From the NCBI GenBank assembly GCA_029976025.1, contig JARKNX010000220.1, positions 1-47,718 of the forward strand: 47,718 nt of DNA, given 5' to 3'. Shown in pieces: positions 15,465 through 22,597 of the stretch. A program made the position numbers and the translations under genes. The first letter of the stretch is position 1; each line of letters starts with the position of its first letter. A model generated the notes under the pieces. It searched no databases. It had not been told where the DNA came from and was given only the letters and a program-made list of their open reading frames with translations. The DNA comes from Aggregatilineales bacterium. GTDB lineage: Bacteria; Chloroflexota; Anaerolineae; Aggregatilineales; Ch27.

Positions 15465-16067
15465 ATGAACAGGATTCTGGCGCTGGTGGGCGCTATCCTG
15501 CTGGCGCTAACCGCCTGCACACCGGCGCAGGTGAGCGGCGTACAAACCCTGGTGGCCGTTTTGCCGGAAGGCCGCCTTGCTCCGCCGGAAGGGCCGCTTG
15601 GCGGCCGGATTGCTGCGCTGCCTACGCCGCTGCCCGCTACCGCCACGCCGGCATCGAGCCTGTTGAGCTTCCCCACGCCGCCGCCGACTATGGTTGGCCC
15701 GCTGGCGACCCTTACAGCGATTGCTGGCCTGCTCCCGACCTACGATCTGAATGCGACACCATACGCGATCGAGAACCGGGGCAACCCTCACTTTATCGAG
15801 TTCAAGGCCGGGTGGTGAAGCGCCTGCGCCGCGATGCGGGCGTCCGTGCGACGCCTCGAAGAGACGTACAGTGACAGGGTAGACTTTCATATTCTTGACG
15901 TTGATCTGGTCTCCACACGTGACCTGGTGTTGCGCTACGGCGTGACTTCTATTCCCCATATTGTGCTTCTCGATGCGCGGGGGGAGGTGTTCCGCGAGTA
16001 TCTGGGGTACATGACTGCGGAGGAGCTGTCAGCCGCGATTGAGGAGCTGCTGGCGGCCGGGGGTTAG
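15465..16067 (+). CDS. Thioredoxin-like lipoprotein with in-frame TGA at the CxxC site (candidate selenoprotein)
   Basis: The frame from 15465 to 16067 is continuous except for one TGA at 15816-15818. The N-terminus is a lipoprotein signal (ILLALTAC, C18) followed by a Pro/Thr-rich spacer. The second half is a thioredoxin fold: PHFIEFKAGW, then TGA, then SAC, MRASVRRLEETY, FHILDVDL, and the cis-Pro motif VTSIPHIVLLD. The TGA therefore sits exactly at the first Cys of W-C-x-x-C, giving W-U-S-A-C (residue 118). A hairpin 20 nt beyond it fits bacterial SECIS rules. If UGA is read as Sec, the product is 200 residues; otherwise it is a 117-residue truncation. The ATG at 15465 has a TGAGGA ribosome site. 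Confidence 0.62.
15838..15856 (+). promoter_or_regulatory. SECIS-like hairpin downstream of the in-frame TGA
   Basis: GGCGTC (15839-15844) pairs perfectly with GACGCC (15850-15855), extended by a G-U pair at 15838/15856, with loop CGTGC. The loop begins 26 nt after the TGA and has G as its second base. Known bacterial SECIS elements have the apical loop about 16-37 nt after UGA with a G in its first two positions. Confidence 0.5.
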
Positions 16068-16069
16068 GG

Positions 16070-16096
16070 CGCCCTTTCCGACGCCGGCGGAGGGCG
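16070..16096 (+). terminator. Hairpin after the thioredoxin-like gene
   Basis: CGCCCT (16070-16075) pairs with AGGGCG (16091-16096), enclosing a smaller TCCG/CGGA stem. There is no T-run, so it could be a terminator or only an mRNA stabiliser. Confidence 0.35.
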
Positions 16097-16177
16097 ATCT
16101 GAATCGGGCAGGGGAATAATCAGACCAGTGGATGTGGCTTATGGTAAGGTTGGCAGCGGGAAGGTCGGGTTAGTCGA

Positions 16178-17089
16178 TTGGAACTTTCCAGACGAGCTTT
16201 TCTGGCGTGCTCCGGCGTCATGCTGGCGGCTGCGGCGCTTCCGGTGGGATGGGAAGGCCCGGCAGGGTGGGGTCGCACAGCCGCTTCGAAAGGCGCTGTG
16301 GGGCCTGCGACGGTCATTGGCCGGGCGTTAGGGACTATCCCGATCCGCCGGTACCGATCGAATAATGCGCCGGTGGCTCGGATGCTCTGGCCGGACAGCG
16401 CCGTGCCAATTCAGGGCCGACATGCTGGCTGGTACGCTGTGGCCGGCGGCTTTGTCCGCCGGCATGAGCTTCAGCCGATGCTGCCATACCATCCGGAGAG
16501 CGCGCTGAAGCCGTCCCATCTCCCGATGCCGATCGGCGTGATTGCGCCGGTTGCGCCGGTGCGCCGCTGGGCCTCCGCCGGCGCGCCGCTGCTCGCCCGC
16601 GTGGGGTACGGAGGGGTGCTGTGGGCGGTTGACAGCCTGCCCGATGCCGGTGAAGGCTCGTGGTATGCCGTCTCCCGGGTGCCGGATGGCCCGCTGCTGG
16701 GCTGGACTCCGGCGCCGCGCTGGAGCAGCGAAGCGCTCGATCGACCGGAGCACGACTCTCTCCCGCCGCGCACTCTGACGCTGGACCGCGCCCGGGGGAT
16801 TCTTCGCGCGCAGGAAGATGGTCAGGAAGTGCTGAGCGCGCCGGCTGCCGCGCCTGTCGGGGCGATGCGGGGAGTGTGGCCGCTGTCAGGAGCGTCACCC
16901 ACCCTTACCGCTGGAGGCTGGCCCGGCGCCGCCTGGGGATTGCGGAGTGACGGCCCCTCCCTTTACGGCGTTCACTGGCATCATCAGCTCGAGGGCGTTA
17001 GCGAAGGTCCTGGATGGGAAGTTTCGCCCTGGGTGGCGCGGTGGCTGTACGGCTGGCTGCCGGATGGGGCGCCGATCTCGGTTGTATAG
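16178..17089 (+). CDS. L,D-transpeptidase-like exported protein lacking the catalytic Cys
   Basis: A 303-residue protein. The only in-frame start is TTG at 16178, giving LSRRAFLACSGVMLAAAALP, a Tat-type signal. Two SH3-like segments follow (about residues 60-105 and 120-185). Then comes a YkuD-like half: RTLTLDRARGILRAQEDGQ and SLYGVHWHHQ, resembling the IHGTxWH block, and SPWVARWLYGWLPDGAPISVV, resembling the family's end. Where active L,D-transpeptidases have S-H-G-C, this protein reads VSEGPGWEVS, so both the conserved His and the nucleophile Cys are absent. It may bind peptidoglycan without cross-linking it. Confidence 0.7.
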   Translation: MELSRRAFLACSGVMLAAAALPVGWEGPAGWGRTAASKGAVGPATVIGRALGTIPIRRYRSNNAPVARMLWPDSAVPIQGRHAGWYAVAGGFVRRHELQPMLPYHPESALKPSHLPMPIGVIAPVAPVRRWASAGAPLLARVGYGGVLWAVDSLPDAGEGSWYAVSRVPDGPLLGWTPAPRWSSEALDRPEHDSLPPRTLTLDRARGILRAQEDGQEVLSAPAAAPVGAMRGVWPLSGASPTLTAGGWPGAAWGLRSDGPSLYGVHWHHQLEGVSEGPGWEVSPWVARWLYGWLPDGAPISVV

Positions 17090-17171
17090 CCGGCGGGCGC
17101 TTCAGGTAACGATAATACCTGCTGAAGCATCTGATATTGCAGAGCTACGAGCAGGATTGCAGGAGTGTGGC

Positions 17172-18266
17172 ATGGCCGAGGTTTCGATAGGAATAGCATT
17201 TATAGCCGGGCTGGTGTCCTTTATCTCGCCGTGTGTGCTGCCGCTGGTCCCGGCCTATGTGGGCTACATGGGCGGGCAGGTCACGACGCAAATGGCGGCT
17301 GTCGTTGGTCCTGATAACGGCGTTGCGATTGTGCACCGCAACCGTGTCAATACCATGGCGCACGCGGTCTTTTTTGTCCTGGGCTTCACGTTCGTTTTTG
17401 TGACCTTCGGGCTGCTGGCTTCCGCTGGCTCCCTGGCCCTGCGCGGCTCACTCATCAACATTCAGGAGATTCTGGCGCGGCTGGGGGGGCTGTTGATCAT
17501 CGCGTTCGGCCTGCACGTGATGGGCGTGATGCCGCGCCTGATCGCCCGGGTGATGGCCCGCACCGACTGGATGAACAGCGGCTCTGGCTATCTCATCGCG
17601 CAGGCGGCTCACGTCCTGATTGCGGTTGTGCTGGCCTGGGCGCTGGTCTCGACCGTGCCGATCGTGCTCGGCGTTGGCGCTTATGCGATCTGGCTGGTGC
17701 TGGGCGGGGCGTTGACCCGGCCCGGCGACTTCTGGGGGAACGCGCTGACCCGGCTGCAAACGCTGCTCTACAGCGATACGCGCCAGCAATACCAGCCCCG
17801 GGCCAACTCCAGCTTTATGGGTTCGGCGTTCATGGGGGTGGTATTCGCCGCCGGCTGGACTCCGTGTATTGGACCGGTATACGGGGCAGTGCTGACTCTG
17901 GCGGCGAACGGCGGGTCGCTGGTTCAGGCGGGCGTGCTGCTGACGGCTTATTCGCTGGGGCTGGGCGTGCCTTTTCTGTTCACAGCTTTGCTGCTGGACC
18001 AGGCTTACGGAGTGCTGCGGCGGCTCCAGCGCAACATGCGGACTATCGAGCTGGCCAGCGGTGTCTTCCTGATCGTAATCGGCATCCTGGTCCTGAGCGG
18101 GCAGATCGCCACCCTGAGCCAGCTCGGCTCTGGCGGCGACTTCGCCTACGACCTGGAAGAATGTACCACGGCGCTCTTCAACGGCGAAATCAGGGCCGAT
18201 CAGTTCGGGGCCTGTATGGAAGGCGGCAAGAGCAGCCTTGAACTTCCTTCGCCCGTCCCGGGATAG
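17172..18266 (+). CDS. ccdA: CcdA/DsbD-like transmembrane thiol-electron carrier
   Basis: A 364-residue membrane protein with several long hydrophobic helices. The two conserved redox Cys motifs are SFISPCVLPLVPAYVGY (C21) and AGWTPCIGPVYGAV later in the chain, as in CcdA/DsbD. The family moves electrons from cytoplasmic thioredoxin to exported thioredoxin-fold proteins. There is an insertion between the two halves and a C-terminal tail with two extra Cys (ECTTALFNG and GACMEGG). The ATG at 17172 has AGGAG 6 nt upstream. It is 5 nt before the TlpA-type gene, its likely client. Confidence 0.9.
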   Translation: MAEVSIGIAFIAGLVSFISPCVLPLVPAYVGYMGGQVTTQMAAVVGPDNGVAIVHRNRVNTMAHAVFFVLGFTFVFVTFGLLASAGSLALRGSLINIQEILARLGGLLIIAFGLHVMGVMPRLIARVMARTDWMNSGSGYLIAQAAHVLIAVVLAWALVSTVPIVLGVGAYAIWLVLGGALTRPGDFWGNALTRLQTLLYSDTRQQYQPRANSSFMGSAFMGVVFAAGWTPCIGPVYGAVLTLAANGGSLVQAGVLLTAYSLGLGVPFLFTALLLDQAYGVLRRLQRNMRTIELASGVFLIVIGILVLSGQIATLSQLGSGGDFAYDLEECTTALFNGEIRADQFGACMEGGKSSLELPSPVPG

Positions 18267-18271
18267 CTGTA

Positions 18272-18886
18272 ATGCCGGTGTGGCGCACCCTGCTGGCGAG
18301 CGGAGCCGCCTTTATGCTGGCGGCGCTCATCCTGCTGGCGGCGGGCCTGCCTGATGAGGCGCGCCCGGCCGCCGGGCCGGAGGGGCTGCCGGTGGTTGGC
18401 GCCCTGGCCCCTCCGTTCTCGGGTTTGGACCTGGAGGGGCATTTTATCTCCCTGGAGACCTGGCGAGAGCGGCCGGTGATCGTGACCTTCTGGGCGACAT
18501 GGTGCGCGCCCTGCCAGGTTGAGATGCCCGCTTTGCAGGCACTTTATGAAGCGGGATCACCGGATGGGCTGCACATCGTAGCGATCAACGTGGATGAGCC
18601 GCCAGAAGTGTTCGCCCCCTGGGCGGTTGAGCGCGGCCTGACTTTTCCTCTGCTGGCCGATCCCACCCGATCCATTCAAACACAGTATCGCCTGCGCGGC
18701 GTGCCTCAGACGGTCGTTATCGATCGTGCTGGCGTTATCCGCGAGATTTTTTACGGACCAGTGCCGCCGGATCGCTTGCAACAGGCGGTGGCGGCTGCTG
18801 GCGCCTGTGTTGGGCGCTATAATCAGGCGACGGCGGGATCGCCTTGCCTTGAGAGGGAAGCGAGTACTGCGTATGACTTCAAATGA
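18272..18886 (+). CDS. TlpA/ResA-type exported thioredoxin
   Basis: A 204-residue protein with an N-terminal membrane anchor (LLASGAAFMLAALILLAAGL). A redoxin domain follows with FWATWCAPCQVEMP (C78/C81), VAINVDEPPEVF, and the cis-Pro motif LRGVPQTVVID. It should reduce apocytochrome or other exported thiols using electrons from the adjacent CcdA. The C-terminal extension after about residue 178 contains two more Cys. Its 3' end overlaps the DUF2085 gene by 14 nt. Confidence 0.9.
   Translation: MPVWRTLLASGAAFMLAALILLAAGLPDEARPAAGPEGLPVVGALAPPFSGLDLEGHFISLETWRERPVIVTFWATWCAPCQVEMPALQALYEAGSPDGLHIVAINVDEPPEVFAPWAVERGLTFPLLADPTRSIQTQYRLRGVPQTVVIDRAGVIREIFYGPVPPDRLQQAVAAAGACVGRYNQATAGSPCLEREASTAYDFK
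18818..18823 (+). promoter_or_regulatory. Possible internal -10 element
   Basis: TATAAT inside the TlpA-type gene, 49 nt before the DUF2085 ATG; no good -35 at 16-18 nt. Confidence 0.25.
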
Positions 18887-19652
18887 TACAGGCCGCCGGC
18901 GGGCTGTCCGGATGCAGCGCGGCGTATTGTGGCTGACACGCCACTGGACGGCACTGGTGGCGCTTTTTTTCGGGCTGTACGTGACCCTGCCGTTTGCAGC
19001 GCCAGTGTTGATGCACGCGGGTGCCGAAGGGCCGGCCCGCGTAATCTATGCAATTTACGCGCCCATGTGTCATCAGTTTGCTTTTCGCTCCTGGTTCCTG
19101 TTCGGAGATCAGGCTGTATATCCGCGCGAACAGGCCGGGGTAGCCGGGATAGGGTCCTTTGAAGAGTTTGCCAGTCAGGAGGCGGCGTTCTCCGCTGCAG
19201 CGGATATTTCTTCCTGGTCGGCGGACCTGCAGCTACTCTCCCGCGCTTTTGTGGGCAATCCGCAGATGGGATACAAGGTTGCGCTGTGCCAGCGGGATGT
19301 CGCCATCTACGGCACTTTGCTCCTGTTCACCCTGTTCTTTTCCATCCGCCATGTTCGCGACAGGCTGCGACCTGTCTCTATTTTTCTCTATGTCCTGCTC
19401 GGGCTGGGGCCAATCGGGCTGGACGGCTTCAGCCAGCTCCTGAGCGTCGCGCCGTTCGACTTCTGGCCCGTCCGCGAGTCGACGCCGCTGTTCCGTACGG
19501 TGACCGGTGCATTGTTCGGGTTGATGAACGGCTGGCTGGCCCTCCCGTATCTGGAAGAGTCGATGCGGCAGACTCAGGCTGAGGTCAGGCAGAAACTGCG
19601 CCGGATTGAGGGCGCAGGCGAACCGTCCCCGTCCGATACAGCGGCGCGTTGA
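18873..19652 (+). CDS. DUF2085 membrane protein
   Basis: A 259-residue protein with about five hydrophobic segments. It carries the two DUF2085 signatures, APMCHQFAFRSWFLFG and ALCQRDVAIYGTLLLF, separated by an unusually long loop (about 75 residues) that should face outside. The function of the family is unknown; the conserved Cys and His residues suggest metal or redox chemistry. The ATG at 18873 lies inside the end of the TlpA-type gene, so the two are translationally linked. Confidence 0.85.
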   Translation: MTSNDTGRRRAVRMQRGVLWLTRHWTALVALFFGLYVTLPFAAPVLMHAGAEGPARVIYAIYAPMCHQFAFRSWFLFGDQAVYPREQAGVAGIGSFEEFASQEAAFSAAADISSWSADLQLLSRAFVGNPQMGYKVALCQRDVAIYGTLLLFTLFFSIRHVRDRLRPVSIFLYVLLGLGPIGLDGFSQLLSVAPFDFWPVRESTPLFRTVTGALFGLMNGWLALPYLEESMRQTQAEVRQKLRRIEGAGEPSPSDTAAR

Positions 19653-19671
19653 ATATCCCGCCCTGACAGCG

Positions 19672-19699
19672 AAAGCCCCCGGCCAGAACCGGGGGCTTT
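19672..19699. terminator. Bidirectional intrinsic terminator
   Basis: AAAGCCCCCGG (19672-19682) pairs perfectly with CCGGGGGCTTT (19689-19699), a short loop between. It separates the plus-strand redox operon from the convergent pilin operon and ends in TTT on both strands. Confidence 0.8.
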
Positions 19700-19735
19700 G
19701 CGTTTACGGATTACTTTTGTCTGCGCGGAGGGATA

Positions 19736-22552
19736 TTAGCCGCTGCCGCCGACGTTCCATGTGCAGTCATTGCGGCACAGGTCGTTGTTGTTAGTGTTGC
19801 CGTCGTCGCAGAACTCTCCCGGCTCGACAATACCATTGCCGCAGCGCGGGGCGGATACTTCGAGCTTGCAGGTGCTGGAGCAACCGTCGCCGTTCCTGGT
19901 GTTGCCGTCGTCGCATTCCTCGCTGGCCTGGTTGATGATACCGTCACCGCAGCGAGGCTCGATCTGGCAGGTGCTGGAGCAGCCGTCGCCGTTAATGGTG
20001 TTGCCGTCGTCGCACTGCTCACCGGCTTCCAGGCGCCCGTTGCCGCAGACCGGCGGTTCGATCTGGCAGGTGCTGGAGCAGCCATCACCGTTTCTGGTGT
20101 TGCCGTCGTCGCACTGCTCCCTGATGCCGTCCTTGTTGCTCGGGTTATTGGCGATGACGCCATCGCCACAGACACTCCAGCGGCAGCTGTTGCGACATGC
20201 ATCGCGATCATTGGTGTTGCCGTCATCGCACTGCTCACCGGGGTCGACGACGCCGTTACCGCATTCACGCTTGCAGGTGCTGGAGCAGCCGTCGCCGTTG
20301 AGCATGTTACCGTCGTCGCACTGCTCGCCCAGCGCGCTTTGCAAGATGCCGTCACCGCAGTACTCCCGGCGGCAGACGCTGTTGCAGCCGTCACCGTTGC
20401 TCCGGTTGCCGTCGTCGCATTCTTCCCAGGCTTCTTTGACGTTGTTGCCGCAGGTGTAGCGGCAGTTCGCATCGCAGCTATTGCCGTAGGAGCCATTGGC
20501 GGCGCCGTTATCGCACTGCTCGCTACCCTGGTTGACCACACCATCCCCGCAGCGAGGTGGGACCGCGGTCGGGATGTTCTGGCTGACATAGCAGCCGTTG
20601 TCATAGGCCAGGACTGTGCCGTTGAAGTCGGTGCGCTGGGCGCCGTACTCAGTTTGCAGGTTGCCCGCTGTACCATCGAAGTCCACCCACATGGACACCG
20701 TGTCGCGCGGGTTGATCGTGGCGTTGACCAGCCAGTTCGGGTCGCCACCGGTGACATAACTGCCCATCAGGGTGTGGGTCTGCGAGCCGACAGCGCCACC
20801 GGCCGCATTTCCATCCCACACCCGGACGCCCGCCGGGTCAAAGGCATTGTTGCCTCCGATGACAATGGCGTCCACGCGCATCCCGGCGAAGCGAGGGATC
20901 CAGGCGAGGTCGATGCCGCGGATCTGGACAGTCGTATCGCCGGTATTGGTCAGCAGGAACTGCACCACGCCATGCACCCAGAACGCCTCGAAGGCCAGGC
21001 CGTAGTCGCTGCAGATCGGCGGCGGCGTACGGGTGGGTGGTGTGGTGACTGCGGTGGGCGCGGCGTCGGTCAGGCTGAGCGTACAACCGTTGGAGAAGTA
21101 CCACGTTGTTCCAGTGAAGTCCGGACGGTTGAAGTAACTGCTCAACGCATTCGGCCCGTTAGCATAGCGCACCTGCCACAGCTTGGTCGTGCCGCCGTTG
21201 AGAACGGTAGAAGTGCCGCTGTTCCACGCCGGCTCGGAATTGGCAAGGCTGCCGTCGCTGGCAATCGTCGGGGGAGTGAAGTCTGCGCCATCCCAGAACG
21301 TCTCACCCGCCCACTGCATGGCGTCGGCGTACATGTTGGGGTACAGCGTATGTTTGCGCCAGCGCAGATCGACGCCCTGTAGCTGGAGAGGGGCGATGTT
21401 GTTGTTGCGGAAGCTGACTTGCAGGTAAGCGCCATTCAACTGCACGTTCACAATCTCGAGCAGCGTGCAGTCCGGCGTAGGTGACGCGGTTGGTATGGGG
21501 GTCCGCGTTGGTGTATCGGTTGCTGTAGGTGTGTCTGAAGGCGTCGGCGTCTGCGTCCTCGTAGAGGTGGCGGTCGGCGGCGGCGTGTTAGAGGGAGTAT
21601 TGGTCGGCACGGCCAGCACCGGCGGCAGGTTGACCACGCGCGAGGCGCGGAACGCCTCATTGATCATGACACGGCGCGCCTGCAGGCGTACATACGTCGG
21701 CAGGGCGAGTGGAGTGATCAGGGGATGATTGAAGGTTACGATGATTTCGACGGCATCGCCAGGCCCCCCGGCATCCCACTGGATATTGCCGTAATTGTTG
21801 ACCGATTCCGGCGAATCGCCATAGACGGGGTAACCGGTTGGCGGCGTGCCACGATACTCCTGCACGTTACAGGTGAGGTTTGTGCGGTCAGGCTGGTAGC
21901 GGAGGGTGGTCATATCATCTTCTTCACGCAGGGTTGGCCGCGATGAGCAGATGAAGACATGGAACCAGCCAGCCTGGTCAGCATTGGCCCAGCCAGGGAA
22001 GACGCCCGGCGTGACAACCGCGTTAGTCTGGTAGGCGCGTTCGTCAGCAATGCGGATATCCAGCCCGGCCGCCCCTACGATAGCCTGGGCGCGGATCGAC
22101 TCGATACGGCCGATGTCGTTCAGCAGCCCCTGGTGCTCTTCACTACCCGGGTCGCAGTTCAGGCCATCCCAGTAGTTGGCGAAGAGGGTCTCATAGCCGC
22201 CCGTATAGGGCTGGTAATCCACATGACTTCCGCGCTTATCCCCATCCTGGCAGAGCAGTGTGCGCGTATCTGTCCGGGCCGCGCCTATAGTGTCGCCGAT
22301 GCTCAGGGCTAACCGGTCCGCGATCGCTTCCATGTCATTGGCGTCCACGTTACCAGTGATAGCGTAACGGGCCGCTGTGCGGGCGGCGTTCTGAAGCGTC
22401 ACCCACGCCTGGAAGATACGAGCAAACTCGATTATGCCGAACAGGAGCAGGAGCAGGATTGGCAGGGTCAGCGCGAACTCCGCCAGGGTCTGCCCCTTCC
22501 GGCGCGACATTGAGAGGCTTGGAGGTGCTTCCGATTTGTTATCCATAGACAT
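19736..22552 (-). CDS. TadE-type pseudopilin fused to eight DUF4215 Cys-rich repeats
   Basis: A 938-residue protein. The N-terminus (RRKGQTLAEFALTLPILLLLL, residues about 17-37) is the TadE/TadG pseudopilin motif with the E after the processing site. A region of about 240 residues follows, then a Thr/Pro-rich spacer near residues 314-361. Two related beta-rich domains come next (CTLLEIVNVQLNGAYLQVSF and CSDYGLAFEAFWVHGVVQFL). Residues 668-938 hold eight Cys-rich units of the CGDG...QCDDGNTxNGDGCSSTC type. Ordinary TadE proteins have fewer than 250 residues. I chose the ATG at 22552, which follows AGAGGG. It is last in a three-gene pilin operon. Confidence 0.85.
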   Translation of the reverse strand: MSMDNKSEAPPSLSMSRRKGQTLAEFALTLPILLLLLFGIIEFARIFQAWVTLQNAARTAARYAITGNVDANDMEAIADRLALSIGDTIGAARTDTRTLLCQDGDKRGSHVDYQPYTGGYETLFANYWDGLNCDPGSEEHQGLLNDIGRIESIRAQAIVGAAGLDIRIADERAYQTNAVVTPGVFPGWANADQAGWFHVFICSSRPTLREEDDMTTLRYQPDRTNLTCNVQEYRGTPPTGYPVYGDSPESVNNYGNIQWDAGGPGDAVEIIVTFNHPLITPLALPTYVRLQARRVMINEAFRASRVVNLPPVLAVPTNTPSNTPPPTATSTRTQTPTPSDTPTATDTPTRTPIPTASPTPDCTLLEIVNVQLNGAYLQVSFRNNNIAPLQLQGVDLRWRKHTLYPNMYADAMQWAGETFWDGADFTPPTIASDGSLANSEPAWNSGTSTVLNGGTTKLWQVRYANGPNALSSYFNRPDFTGTTWYFSNGCTLSLTDAAPTAVTTPPTRTPPPICSDYGLAFEAFWVHGVVQFLLTNTGDTTVQIRGIDLAWIPRFAGMRVDAIVIGGNNAFDPAGVRVWDGNAAGGAVGSQTHTLMGSYVTGGDPNWLVNATINPRDTVSMWVDFDGTAGNLQTEYGAQRTDFNGTVLAYDNGCYVSQNIPTAVPPRCGDGVVNQGSEQCDNGAANGSYGNSCDANCRYTCGNNVKEAWEECDDGNRSNGDGCNSVCRREYCGDGILQSALGEQCDDGNMLNGDGCSSTCKRECGNGVVDPGEQCDDGNTNDRDACRNSCRWSVCGDGVIANNPSNKDGIREQCDDGNTRNGDGCSSTCQIEPPVCGNGRLEAGEQCDDGNTINGDGCSSTCQIEPRCGDGIINQASEECDDGNTRNGDGCSSTCKLEVSAPRCGNGIVEPGEFCDDGNTNNNDLCRNDCTWNVGGSG
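19739..20551 (-). repeat. Eight tandem DUF4215-type coding repeats
   Basis: Eight units of 31-41 codons, each starting C-G-(D/N)-(G/N) and mostly containing CDDGN, NGDGC and SSTC. They end right at the C-terminus. Such units are known from myxobacterial and eukaryotic surface proteins and probably bind calcium or form disulfides. Confidence 0.85.
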
Positions 22553-22597
22553 ACCCTCTCTGACCACGAGATTAAACGGTTTCCGTGCCAGCTTGCG

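Noticed and set aside
15465..15818. Thioredoxin-like gene as a simple pseudogene split by a nonsense mutation
   Set aside because: The stop is TGA precisely at a catalytic Cys, the rest of the fold is intact, and a SECIS-like hairpin follows. The pseudogene view remains possible but is less economical.
19739..20551. CRISPR-like periodic repeats
   Set aside because: The period varies (31-41 codons), the units are in frame and encode Cys-rich domains, and there are no unique spacers of constant length.
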